Shown here: positions 51,341 through 60,343 of the stretch, one piece after another
How positions within the stretch are numbered: the first letter of the stretch is position 1
Layout of the letters: each line of letters starts with the position of its first letter
Assembly: GCA_035505655.1 (NCBI GenBank)
Contig: DATJQP010000034.1
Coordinates: forward strand, 1 to 64,000
Length of the DNA: 64,000 nt
Direction: 5' to 3'
Source of the DNA: JAGVPT01 sp035505655
GTDB taxonomy: Bacteria > Bacteroidota > Ignavibacteria > UBA10030 > UBA8401
Notes under the pieces: model-generated
The model's input: only the letters and a program-made list of their open reading frames with translations
Databases searched by the model: none
What the model was told of the DNA's origin: nothing
Made by a program: the position numbers and the translations under genes

Positions 51341-52573
51341 CTAGTGAGCCGCCTCCGCAGTACTCTTTGCGGCCGCGAGCGGCACCATCTCCACAAACGA
51401 GAACCATGTCAATGCAAAAGCCGAGGCGAAGGCCAGGGTTACGAGAAGCTCAAGCACTCCGAGCGGCAAGGTAGGATCGTGCCAGAGGAACGGGGCGACG
51501 GCTAGGAACCTTTCAACAAAAAGGGACGAGAGAATAATGACAGAGACGGAAACGAGAACCGCCGGTTTTTCCTTCGCCTTACGGCTGAGGAATACCGCCA
51601 ACGGGAAAAAGAATGCGAAGATGATGTAGTACCATGTCAGGGGAGCCCACAGCGGGTTCCGAAAACGTGTGATGAGATACGGGATCTCTTCTGTGAGGTT
51701 TCCATACCAGATGACCAGGTACTGTGACCAGTAAAAACCTCCGGAGAGCATGCAGAATCCCATGACAAGCCTCCCCATGTCGTGAAGTTGGCCCGTCGTG
51801 AGCATCGATGCCATCCCGAATGACCGCCTCGCCGCAAGGACAAGAATGGTGATGACGACGAGCGCACCGTAGAATCCGTGAAGGAAGAAGAGCCAGCCGT
51901 AAAGAGTGCTGGACCAGGAGGGACTCAGGGACATCAAAAGGTCGAAGCCGAGGAAGGAATAGAGAACCGTGAACATGATCAGGACCGCCGGCACCAGTCT
52001 CGTCAACGAGCTGCGGCTCTTCGCCAGCTCCTTCTCATCCCCTTCCCATCCACGGGTCAAACGTTCGACAAACTTCTCATACTTTGGTGAAACGCCCGAC
52101 CGGTACCTTCCGAGCTCGTAGCGGAGGTCCGTCCGGACGTACCTGTAGCTCACCCACATCATCAAAAGGAAAACCCCGGTATCCCGGACAAAAAAGTACG
52201 GGACGTTGAGCCATCCCTCCTTCCCGAAGGCGTTCTGGATCCATGGATAGATCGTGGCGCGTCCAAGAAAGACTCCCGCAAAAAGAAGGAGGCTCACCGG
52301 GAGAAAGCTCACCATCGCTTCTCCGGCCTTCCGAAAAGGCTCCCCCCACTTCCCGTTGGTCATCCGGTATGCGGCGGAGAACGCCACGCCTCCTTGGGCG
52401 ATGGCGGTCCACATCACAAAATTGACGTAGTAGATCTGCCAGGCGCGCTCTTCCAATCCCAGAAAAAGCGACACGATAAACGCGAGTGCGCCGAGGACAA
52501 TGAGAGTCCAGAGAACCGGCCTGACCTTCGGCGGGAGCTGTTGAAGAGGAAATACAAAGGTTGAGCTAGTCAT
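51341..52573 (-). CDS. actF: Alternative complex III subunit ActF
   Basis: A 410-residue membrane protein with about ten spans, homologous to the smaller, ActC-related quinol-site subunit of alternative complex III. Features include WQIYYVNFVMWTAIAQGGVAFSAAYRM (shown in part) and the conserved FLHGFYGALVVITIL helix. It overlaps the actE stop codon by eight bases. Last gene of the operon before the terminator. Confidence 0.9.
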   Translation of the reverse strand: MTSSTFVFPLQQLPPKVRPVLWTLIVLGALAFIVSLFLGLEERAWQIYYVNFVMWTAIAQGGVAFSAAYRMTNGKWGEPFRKAGEAMVSFLPVSLLLFAGVFLGRATIYPWIQNAFGKEGWLNVPYFFVRDTGVFLLMMWVSYRYVRTDLRYELGRYRSGVSPKYEKFVERLTRGWEGDEKELAKSRSSLTRLVPAVLIMFTVLYSFLGFDLLMSLSPSWSSTLYGWLFFLHGFYGALVVITILVLAARRSFGMASMLTTGQLHDMGRLVMGFCMLSGGFYWSQYLVIWYGNLTEEIPYLITRFRNPLWAPLTWYYIIFAFFFPLAVFLSRKAKEKPAVLVSVSVIILSSLFVERFLAVAPFLWHDPTLPLGVLELLVTLAFASAFALTWFSFVEMVPLAAAKSTAEAAH

Positions 52574-53096
52574 GCTGCTGCAGTTGCCGTAGATGAGAGA
52601 TGATCAGCCACCGCTCGCGCCGGGTCGTATGCTCGTAATACGAGGGCATGATGATGTGCCCCTTTCGTATAACGAAGTAGATGTAGCCATCCGAAACTTT
52701 TCGGTACATGGGAGCAGTGAGGTCGGGAGGGGTGGAAAACTTCGGCGCCACAAGCCCGTCTCCCCTGGCTGCCACTCCATGGCACACCGAACAGTAGGTA
52801 TTGAACAGGAACTTCCCGGTGTCCTCAGACGCACGGGTGAAGACGAAGGGGTTTCTCAACTTTGTCGCCTCGACCGAATCCTTGATCGGCGGTTCATAGC
52901 CCGACATCGGGATCGTTCCCGCAACATGCGGAAGCGGGTCCTCCTGGGGCTTGAACGAAGGCTGGGAGACCATGTCTGTACGGTATTGCGTCTGCTCACC
53001 CGGCTGTTCGCTCTCGCATCCAACCACGAGCAGAGCCAGCGGGATGAAGCCGCAAAGGATCAGAAGTCTTCTCAGGTTGAGCGAGCTGTTCGTCAT
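52566..53096 (-). CDS. actE: Alternative complex III subunit ActE, mono-haem cytochrome c lipoprotein
   Basis: A 176-residue lipoprotein (lipobox LLVVGC, Cys27) with one haem c site, CSVCH (102-106), and the distal Met probably in the C-terminal GHIIMPSY segment. It carries electrons from the pentahaem ActA towards the oxidase on the periplasmic side. It starts immediately after the actD stop codon. Confidence 0.92.
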   Translation of the reverse strand: MTNSSLNLRRLLILCGFIPLALLVVGCESEQPGEQTQYRTDMVSQPSFKPQEDPLPHVAGTIPMSGYEPPIKDSVEATKLRNPFVFTRASEDTGKFLFNTYCSVCHGVAARGDGLVAPKFSTPPDLTAPMYRKVSDGYIYFVIRKGHIIMPSYYEHTTRRERWLIISHLRQLQQHD

Positions 53097-53621
53097 TCAA
53101 AGCCCCTGAGATTTTGTGATCGTCACCGCTCCGAGCGTCGTGAGGAGCCTTTCGAGCTCGATGATCCGTTCCGGGGCGGAGTAGACAAGAACTCCGAAGT
53201 GGTCGGACGACAGCCTTTCGTCATAGCCGTCGACAACTTTGATCTGTGGAACGCGCGCATTGACGAGAAACCCGATAAAGGTTGCGATCGTCCCGAAGAG
53301 GATCGTCGTAATATAGGCAACAACGCCGAACGGCGGAATCGAAACGATGGGCTTCCCGCCAACGACGATCGGGAAGAGCAGTGTTGACCCGATCGTCATC
53401 ACCCATCCGGTCGCAAGGCCGGTCAGGCCCCCGACGAGAGTGAAGACACGCACCGGACTCGGTTTTCTCTCAAGGAGATGAGCGATCTCGTGATGCGGCG
53501 TCGGCGAGTAGACCTCGATCTCCCGGAATCCATCCGCCGGCAACCGGCGGAGGGCCGCCAGCAGCGTATCAAGATGAGCAAAGATCCCCATTCGGTATGG
53601 TTGACCGGGGGTGGGCATCAT
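53097..53621 (-). CDS. actD: Alternative complex III subunit ActD (DUF3341)
   Basis: A 174-residue DUF3341 protein with two membrane spans (about 60-82 and 95-118) framing the G-L-x-G-x-G turn VGGLTGLATGW, and a soluble C-terminal ferredoxin-like domain. ATG 53621 overlaps the actC stop as ATGA. An upstream ATG at 53666 has a GGGAGG-type site too far away but remains possible. Confidence 0.9.
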   Translation of the reverse strand: MMPTPGQPYRMGIFAHLDTLLAALRRLPADGFREIEVYSPTPHHEIAHLLERKPSPVRVFTLVGGLTGLATGWVMTIGSTLLFPIVVGGKPIVSIPPFGVVAYITTILFGTIATFIGFLVNARVPQIKVVDGYDERLSSDHFGVLVYSAPERIIELERLLTTLGAVTITKSQGL

Positions 53622-54943
53622 CGACCGGATTTCGTTGGAGGATTGATTTGTTCCTTCACCTCCCACATCGAAACCACGGGGAGGGTTTTCGAAAAGACCA
53701 TGAAGAGAAAGAAGAACCAGGCAAAACTTCCGATGACGATAAGGCTGTCGACGAGGGTCGGTTTATAGATCCCCCAGGCATACGGTAGATAATCGTGGGC
53801 GAGGGAGGTGACGATGATGACGAACCTCTCCAGCCACATGCCGATCTCCACCGAAATGCAGATGCCGACGAGCCAGGGAATGCTTGTGCGGATTTTCCTC
53901 GACCAAAGCAGCATCGGAACCAAAACGTTCGTGGTGATGAGGAGCCAGAACGCCCATGCGTAGTCCCCGGTCATGCGATAGATGAAGATGGCACGTTCGA
54001 ACGGGTTTCCGCTGTACCAGGAGACGAAGAGCTCGATCGAGTAGGCAAAGCCGACAACGAGCGCCGTAAAGATGATGAACTTTGCCAGGCTCTCGAGATG
54101 ATGACCCGTGATGTACTTCTCCAGCTTGAATGCCTTCCGCATCGGGATAAGAAGGAGCACAACCATCGCAAGGCCTGAGTGGATCGCCCCCGCCACGAAG
54201 TACGGAGCGAAGATCGTGCTGTGCCATCCGGGGACGATGCTCATGGCGAAGTCCCAGGAGACAATGCTGTGGACGGAGATCACCAGCGGGGTCGAAAGTG
54301 CGGCAAGGAATACGTACGCCGCGGTGTAATGCCTCCATTGGTTGTCGCTCCCCTGCCAGCCCATTGCGAGGAGACCGTAAACTTTTTTTCTCCATCCCCG
54401 GGTCTTGTCCCTGACGATTGCGACATCGGGCATCATCCCGAGCGTGAAAAAGAGAGTGCTTGCCGTCAAGTACGTCGTGATGGCAAGGACGTCCCAGGCG
54501 AGGGGCGACCTGAAATTAGGCCACAAGCCTCCGAAGTTCGGCACCGGGAGGATCCAGTGAGCAACCCACACCCTCCCGAGATGGATGAATGGAAAGAGCC
54601 CGGCAGTCGCGAGGCCGAAGATCGTCACCGCCTCGGCGCTCCGATAGACTGCCGCCCGCCACTTCACCCTGAACAGAAAAAGGATCGCCGAGATGAGCGT
54701 CCCCGAATGCGCTATACCGACCCAGAAGACGAAGGTGGTGATATACATCGCCCAACCCACCGGATTGTTCTTCCCGGCGACTCCGATCCCTTCGGCAATC
54801 TGCACTCCCCATGCTGCCGCGCCGGCAGCGATGAGCAGCAGAAGGAATACCAGGAGGAACCAGTATCCCTTGCCCGGCGCCTTCAGCGACTGCATCAAAT
54901 CGATGTCGGTGTCGGTATAGTTGAGGCTGTAGTCTTCGGTCAT
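53618..54943 (-). CDS. actC: Alternative complex III subunit ActC (NrfD-like)
   Basis: A 441-residue NrfD/PsrC-family membrane protein with about ten spans; the quinol-oxidising subunit of alternative complex III. FVFWVGIAHSGTLISAILFLF (shown in part) and the H-x-x-x-x-x-R-x-W-V-x-H-W pattern in the third and fourth helices match ActC. It follows actB by about 60 bp. Confidence 0.92.
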   Translation of the reverse strand: MTEDYSLNYTDTDIDLMQSLKAPGKGYWFLLVFLLLLIAAGAAAWGVQIAEGIGVAGKNNPVGWAMYITTFVFWVGIAHSGTLISAILFLFRVKWRAAVYRSAEAVTIFGLATAGLFPFIHLGRVWVAHWILPVPNFGGLWPNFRSPLAWDVLAITTYLTASTLFFTLGMMPDVAIVRDKTRGWRKKVYGLLAMGWQGSDNQWRHYTAAYVFLAALSTPLVISVHSIVSWDFAMSIVPGWHSTIFAPYFVAGAIHSGLAMVVLLLIPMRKAFKLEKYITGHHLESLAKFIIFTALVVGFAYSIELFVSWYSGNPFERAIFIYRMTGDYAWAFWLLITTNVLVPMLLWSRKIRTSIPWLVGICISVEIGMWLERFVIIVTSLAHDYLPYAWGIYKPTLVDSLIVIGSFAWFFFLFMVFSKTLPVVSMWEVKEQINPPTKSGR

Positions 54944-55001
54944 GAACCTTCTTCTTGAAAAACCGTCGCTAATGATCGCGCGGGAGATGTCGTCGATTAG
55001 T

Positions 55002-57947
55002 CTACGCGATCTCTCTCTTAATTGCCTTCAGATACGTCACTGCCGGACGGGTATTGAGCTCCTCGAGAATCCGATAGTCTCTCTTCCCCTCCTCCGCGAT
55101 GAGTTCCGAAACCCTGCTTTTCCGGTCCTTGAGATCGCCGAAGGTGATCGCCTCCGCCGGGCAGGTCTGGGCGCACGCCGGAACGATCTCGCCATCCCGG
55201 ACCGGCCGTTGTTCGTTTCGTGCGGTGTTCTTTCCCTCGACGATACGCTGAACGCAGAAGGTGCACTTTTCCATCACACCTTTCGTGCGGACCGTAACAT
55301 CGGGGTTGAGCTGCCAGTTGAGGGGCTCGACCCACTCGGCTTCGTACCAATTGAACCGGCGGACTTTGTACGGACAGTTGTTTGCGCAATACCTCGTCCC
55401 GATGCAGCGGTTGTAGACCTGGCCGTTGAGTCCCTCTTCGGTGTGGTACGCCGCGTAGACCGGGCAAACCGTTTCGCAGGGAGCGTCGTCGCACTGCTGG
55501 CAGAGCATTGGCGCGAAGTCGGCACGAGGAACCGGACTTTGTTCATCGAAGTACCGCTCGATGCGGATCCATGCCATCTCGCGTCCGTTGTTCACCTCTT
55601 CCTTCCCGACAATGGGGATGTTGTTCTCGGCATAGCAGGCGGTAACGCATGCGCTGCAACCCGTGCATTTGTCGATATCGATGGTCATGCCCCAGCGGTG
55701 GTGAGGGTATTCCTGCTCGGGGTACATCGAAAGCGCCTGTTCCTTGTCCGCCTCCGAATTGCCCGGCTTCGACAGCTCATCAAGAGGAACGGACTGAATG
55801 ATCCCTCTGTTGTGCTGGACATCGCTCCCCGAGACCGTTGCGAGGATGGTTTGATACGGCCGTTTCACCACCTCCACTTTCATGCCGGCCCATTCAAGTC
55901 CCCCGGTCCTTTCGGAGGGCTTCGGGTCGAGGAGATCGATCGGATTCCTGCCGACATTGTTTGCATAGCGTCCGTATGCGGTATGACCCTGACCGATCGG
56001 TATGGCGACCGCCCCCGGTTTCACGGTCGTTGACACGTGCGCGGCAATCTCGAACCTCGCGTACGGCGAAGAGATCTGCACAACATCCCCTGTGTTGATC
56101 CCCGCGGCGGCAGCATCCTGAGGATGAATTTCCAGCCACGAATCCCAGACATTCATCGCCATCGGATCGGGAAGCTCCTGCAACCATGGCCTGTTGGCTC
56201 CTCGTCCGTCGTAATGTGCAATTGATGGGTAGAGGATGAGGTCAAATGTCCCTCCCTTTGCCGTCTCCTTCCCTGCGAGGGGCTCGAACGTTGCAGAGTT
56301 GAGATTCTGTGAAAGTGAAGGATGCGATTCGCTTCGACTCTTCTCCCAGTAACCACCTCGGGCAAGGCATTCCACCCAAAAACTCTCAAAGTCCGATTTT
56401 CCACCCAGGCGTTTGTGGAGGTCCATCCAGCGCGCACGAACGAAGTCGTACATTGTTCGGTGAGGAAAATTCCCGGTGCGGCCGAGCTTCTGTCCCGACT
56501 CAAGGAGCAGGTCACCGAGCATTCGCGTGTCGAAAACGGGCTGCATCGCGGGCTGCATCAGTCCGTGGACTCCCTCCCTCACCTCGACATCTCCCCAGCT
56601 CTCCAGCGGGGTGTGCGTTGGGAGGATGAGGTTGGCCAATTCCGAAGTTTCCGACATGAAACTCGAGAGACTCACAATGAACGGGACACGCTGCATCGCC
56701 CTGGCGAAGTCGAGACCATCGGGTGTATCGAACACGGGGTTCACGTCGGTCATAACGAGCGCGGCGACCTTCTCTCCGTTCATTTGGTCGGCAAGAAGGG
56801 CGAGTTCATCATAGGAAGCAAGTCGCGAAAGGCTGGACGGGCCAAACGTAACGGTCTTCCCGATGTTGCCGCAAATGTAATTGAGAAGATTCACTGCCGC
56901 GATCGTGGCCACTCCCGAGTCACCCTCGACCATTGTTCCGCCGGCGACCGCTAGCCCCGATGACGATGATGCAAAGATGAGCGCCGCCTGACGAATTGCC
57001 TCGGCGGGAACCCCCGTCCTTTTCGACACCGCGTCCGGAGAAAACGAGCTGACCATGGATGAAATCCGGAGTGCGTCCGCGGCTGATACGCCTTTCTCTT
57101 TCTTTTCTTCAAGGATCACACGGACCATGCCGAGGGCAAAGACTCCCTCAGTTCCCGGGTTGACTGAGAACCACGAATCGGCGTTGGAGGCCGTCATCGA
57201 GAGACGAGGCCCAACGAAGAGGTAGGTACCCCTCTTTCCGTTGGTGTAGCCACGATGCCTGGTGAAACCTTTGGCGTACTCAACAGGCGAGATCCAGGTT
57301 TCGAGAAAATCGGCGTCAAACGCTATCACCGTATCGGCTGCAGCAAAATCATAGAATGGAACTGCATCAACTCCGAAAGTGACCGACTGAGCCTTTCGGA
57401 GAGATTCGTGGGCGAAGGGTTCGTACCGCAAATGGTTCTTCGAGCCGACGGCCGCAATCCAGGTGCCGAGGAGTTCTTCCAGCGCGCCGCTCACGTGGCC
57501 GCTCAGGAGTACGACATCCCCTCCCTTTCCGGCCTTCTGGATTTTCTGGAGTTCATCGACGAATGTCTTGAGGGCTTCATCCCAGGAGATCGCCCGCCAC
57601 TTGCCGTCTTCACCCTTCCTCATCGGATGCTGAACACGGTCCGGATTGTAGAGTCCCTGGAGCGCGGCCTGGCCCCTCGCGCAGAGTGCTCCATCATTGG
57701 TTGGATGGAGAGGATTTCCTTCCACCTTCACTGCCCTCCCCTCACGGACCCGGACAGAGATTCCGCAGCCCGCGGGGCATTCCTGGCAAACGCTCGCGTA
57801 CCACACCGACTTGCCGGGAGTAATACTCTCTTCCGGAATGACATACGGGATCAGCGACTTCGGCTGTTTGATCCCGCAGCCGGGAAGCGTGGTGGCAACG
57901 GTGGTCGCCCCGATTATCTTGAGGAAGTCTCGACGCTGAAGTTCCAT
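55002..57947 (-). CDS. actB: Alternative complex III subunit ActB (molybdopterin-like plus Fe-S domains)
   Basis: A 981-residue fused protein. Twin-arginine signal RRDFLK with lipobox LPGC (Cys24) at the N-terminus, so it is a Tat-exported lipoprotein. The large domain is homologous to molybdopterin oxidoreductases (N-terminal CQECPAGC at 54-61), which in known ActB proteins holds no molybdenum. The C-terminal 250 residues bind Fe-S clusters: CTGCSACVTAC, CQQCDDAPCETVCP, CIGTRYCANNCP and CTFC with CAQTCP. It hands electrons from the quinol site to the haems. Confidence 0.93.
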   Translation of the reverse strand: MELQRRDFLKIIGATTVATTLPGCGIKQPKSLIPYVIPEESITPGKSVWYASVCQECPAGCGISVRVREGRAVKVEGNPLHPTNDGALCARGQAALQGLYNPDRVQHPMRKGEDGKWRAISWDEALKTFVDELQKIQKAGKGGDVVLLSGHVSGALEELLGTWIAAVGSKNHLRYEPFAHESLRKAQSVTFGVDAVPFYDFAAADTVIAFDADFLETWISPVEYAKGFTRHRGYTNGKRGTYLFVGPRLSMTASNADSWFSVNPGTEGVFALGMVRVILEEKKEKGVSAADALRISSMVSSFSPDAVSKRTGVPAEAIRQAALIFASSSSGLAVAGGTMVEGDSGVATIAAVNLLNYICGNIGKTVTFGPSSLSRLASYDELALLADQMNGEKVAALVMTDVNPVFDTPDGLDFARAMQRVPFIVSLSSFMSETSELANLILPTHTPLESWGDVEVREGVHGLMQPAMQPVFDTRMLGDLLLESGQKLGRTGNFPHRTMYDFVRARWMDLHKRLGGKSDFESFWVECLARGGYWEKSRSESHPSLSQNLNSATFEPLAGKETAKGGTFDLILYPSIAHYDGRGANRPWLQELPDPMAMNVWDSWLEIHPQDAAAAGINTGDVVQISSPYARFEIAAHVSTTVKPGAVAIPIGQGHTAYGRYANNVGRNPIDLLDPKPSERTGGLEWAGMKVEVVKRPYQTILATVSGSDVQHNRGIIQSVPLDELSKPGNSEADKEQALSMYPEQEYPHHRWGMTIDIDKCTGCSACVTACYAENNIPIVGKEEVNNGREMAWIRIERYFDEQSPVPRADFAPMLCQQCDDAPCETVCPVYAAYHTEEGLNGQVYNRCIGTRYCANNCPYKVRRFNWYEAEWVEPLNWQLNPDVTVRTKGVMEKCTFCVQRIVEGKNTARNEQRPVRDGEIVPACAQTCPAEAITFGDLKDRKSRVSELIAEEGKRDYRILEELNTRPAVTYLKAIKREIA

Positions 57948-57967
57948 CTCGTTCGTCGGGCGTTTCG

Positions 57968-58474
57968 TTATTTATGCCTGAGAATCTTTTCGATCTGACG
58001 AAGATGGTTCAGATCGTGGCCGGCGTACATCTGAATGATCCTTTCGACGGTTTCCTTTCCCCGTTCAGCATGCATTCCATAGTTTTGCCACAGCGATTTG
58101 GGGATGGAGGTAATGAGAGCGAGATTATTCTCGCGGAGGGCGCGGTATCGATCGAGCGATTTCTTTGGATCACGCCTTGCGTACTCGAACTTCTCTGCCC
58201 AGACGTCCTGATCGAATGCCTGGATTGTGGTGCCATTGTCTCCGATGATCATTCTCATCCGGAAGCCGCCGACCAGCTCAGTGTCGGCAAGGTGTGCGAC
58301 GATCTCCGCGACCGACCACCTCGACGGCTCGGGCCTCGACATGAGCTTCCTCCTGGGAGCCGTTCTTAAGAGACGCTCGATCTTACCCGGCGTCGACCGG
58401 AGAATCTTCAGCGGATCGGTCCCTTCCTGGTATCCCAGGATTCTCGCTGTATATTCCTGCGCGGTTTCTTTCAT
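57968..58474 (-). CDS. DinB-family protein inside the act operon
   Basis: A 168-residue DinB_2-type four-helix protein with the three metal-type histidines in AEIVAHLADTE, the Asn-Tyr-x-x-His region YGMHAERG and the final MYAGHDLNHLRQIEKIL. Such proteins resemble thiol-dependent S-transferases. It is not a known part of alternative complex III. It sits between actA and actB in the same orientation with short spacers (39 and 20 bp), so it should be cotranscribed. Confidence 0.88.
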   Translation of the reverse strand: MKETAQEYTARILGYQEGTDPLKILRSTPGKIERLLRTAPRRKLMSRPEPSRWSVAEIVAHLADTELVGGFRMRMIIGDNGTTIQAFDQDVWAEKFEYARRDPKKSLDRYRALRENNLALITSIPKSLWQNYGMHAERGKETVERIIQMYAGHDLNHLRQIEKILRHK

Positions 58475-58513
58475 TCCTCCTCCTTCGTTGGCCTCTCGCG
58501 TCGCTAATAGCTG

Positions 58514-59032
58514 TTATCGATGGCAGGTCCAGCAGTCGATACTCGCGTTGTTTTCGCGGTGGCATCGAACGCAGAACGACATATCTGCCAGGTTAATCGG
58601 GGGGACAATCTCGCTCATGGTTTCCACAGGACCATGGCATCGCTGACATGGGATATTCTTCAGAATGTGCGGCTGATGATTGAAATAGACGAAATCAGGA
58701 AGGACGTTCATCTTCGTCCACCTGATCGGCTGCTTTGCGTCCCATGCTGCCCGAATCTTCATTACCTCAGGCTTCGTGGCGGCGACGAGCTGGTGGCATC
58801 CCATGCACGTCTGGACCGACGGAACCATTGCCGCTTTTCCTCTCCGGGCGCCGCTGTGACAATACTGGCAGTTCATCTGGAACTGGCCGGCGTGAATCTT
58901 ATGGCTGAAGGCGATCGGCTGCCGGGGGGCCATGTTCTTGTTTTCGCAACCGGCTATCAGGAGAGCCAGACAGACCAAAGACCAGGCGGAAAGAGTGAAT
59001 TTCACGAACGATAGAGGCCTTCGACTACTCAT
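58514..59032 (-). CDS. actA: Alternative complex III subunit ActA, pentahaem cytochrome c
   Basis: A 172-residue lipoprotein (lipobox LLIAGC, Cys29) with exactly five haem c motifs: CQYCH (55), CMGCH (76), CQRCH (129), CVRCH (154) and CWTCH (167). This is the pattern of ActA. ATG overlaps the stop codon of the ccoP-like gene by four bases. It is separated from actB by a dinB gene, which is unusual. Confidence 0.93.
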   Translation of the reverse strand: MSSRRPLSFVKFTLSAWSLVCLALLIAGCENKNMAPRQPIAFSHKIHAGQFQMNCQYCHSGARRGKAAMVPSVQTCMGCHQLVAATKPEVMKIRAAWDAKQPIRWTKMNVLPDFVYFNHQPHILKNIPCQRCHGPVETMSEIVPPINLADMSFCVRCHRENNASIDCWTCHR

Positions 59033-59751
59033 TTCTTTCTCAATGCCTCGAGTTCTACGGAGCTCCAGGGCCCACGCCCGTTGTACGTCCTCCGCATACT
59101 GTCTACCAGCGCCGGAGCTATGGCGGGCGCCTTGTTCCCGAACGACGACCGTGCATACGAAATTGCAGCCGCGATCTCTTCGTTCGAGAGCTTGTCATGA
59201 AACTGGGGCATCTTGTTGTTGAATCCCGCCCCCTTCACCAGAATTTCTCCTTCGAGTCCGAAGAGTACTATCCGCGCCGGGGTCAGCTCATCGTGGAGAA
59301 GCCAATCCGAGCCCGAGAGGGGAGGATATTTGCTGGCCACACCTTTTCCGTCGGCCTGGTGACACGCCTGACAGACACCGGCATACACCATGTCCCCCTT
59401 CACCTCTATCTTCACTTCTCCACCGACGGCAGCCTGCGGTTCCTCAACCTCGTGAGCAATCGTACCAAACGTCCCTCCATACTTTCCAAGATAGAAACCC
59501 ATGGCAAAAAGAAGCAGAACGGAGATACCCCACACCCACGTTGGGGTCGGTTCGAATCCTTCCTCAGGCTCCCCCTGCTCCCTCGAGACGATCCTCAGAT
59601 GAATCTTGTTGACGTCGGCTGCATCCGAATCTGAAAACTGTTCTTCCGGTTGCGACGTCCCCTGAACCGGAATTTCCGGCTCCTTCTGCCTCGCCTCGGA
59701 AATCGACCGCGGAGCAGCGGATCGCTTCTTAGTTCTTTTTCGTGCTGTCAT
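59029..59751 (-). CDS. ccoP: cbb3 oxidase subunit III-like, single haem
   Basis: A 240-residue protein: an unusually long polar N-terminus (1-70), one span (about 72-90), then one cytochrome c domain with CQACH (127-131) and a distal Met likely in NKMPQFHD. Classical CcoP has two haem domains; here only one is present. It overlaps the ccoO end by 23 bases and actA by four. The last 30 residues (RRTYNGRGPWSSVELEALR) extend beyond the usual domain. Confidence 0.85.
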   Translation of the reverse strand: MTARKRTKKRSAAPRSISEARQKEPEIPVQGTSQPEEQFSDSDAADVNKIHLRIVSREQGEPEEGFEPTPTWVWGISVLLLFAMGFYLGKYGGTFGTIAHEVEEPQAAVGGEVKIEVKGDMVYAGVCQACHQADGKGVASKYPPLSGSDWLLHDELTPARIVLFGLEGEILVKGAGFNNKMPQFHDKLSNEEIAAAISYARSSFGNKAPAIAPALVDSMRRTYNGRGPWSSVELEALRKK

Positions 59752-60343
59752 TGGGCGTCGAAGCCTGACTGACGGGATAGGTGTGATTCATGCCGATGAG
59801 GTACGCGACCAGAGCTCTCGCTTCATATGTTGCCACGACCACCTTCCCTTTGGGAGCGACCGAATCGGGAAGTGCGACGACTTTGTCTTCGGGCCCGGCC
59901 GAAGTTTTTTCCTCAAAGAGCCAAGGGAAAGGAGGCATAATAGAACCGGGAGAAACGATCCTCGGATTATAGAGATGGAGGAGGTGCCAGTCTTCGCTTG
60001 GTTGGCGCGCGCCGATATTGAAAAGATCCGGACCGGTTCTCATCGTCCCGAGAAGATGAGGTTTGTCGTAGACGTAGTCCGCCGGGACGGATGGGCGTCC
60101 CCAGAAACGCTCCTGGTCCGCGCCGAATCCCTTCGGACGCACCTGCTGGCTGTGGCAATAGAGGCATCCCTCTCGGATGTAGATCGAGCGGCCGAAAGCC
60201 TGTTCGTACGTATACCGTTGAAGTCCCTTGGGAGCCTGGATTTCGGAAATCATCATGTTGGGAATTCCGACAAGCCCCGCCCATCCGATGAGGAGGGTCG
60301 CCAGCACGCCGAGGAAAAAGATGAACGAACGGATGAACATCAT
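59729..60343 (-). CDS. ccoO: cbb3 oxidase subunit II, mono-haem cytochrome c
   Basis: A 204-residue CcoO. An N-terminal span (about 5-25) anchors it; the single haem site is CLYCHSQQVRP (Cys60-His64), the usual CcoO wording, followed by RTGPDLFNIGAR and the distal Met in SIMPPFPWLF. Four-base ATGA overlap with ccoN. Confidence 0.94.
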   Translation of the reverse strand: MMFIRSFIFFLGVLATLLIGWAGLVGIPNMMISEIQAPKGLQRYTYEQAFGRSIYIREGCLYCHSQQVRPKGFGADQERFWGRPSVPADYVYDKPHLLGTMRTGPDLFNIGARQPSEDWHLLHLYNPRIVSPGSIMPPFPWLFEEKTSAGPEDKVVALPDSVAPKGKVVVATYEARALVAYLIGMNHTYPVSQASTPNDSTKKN

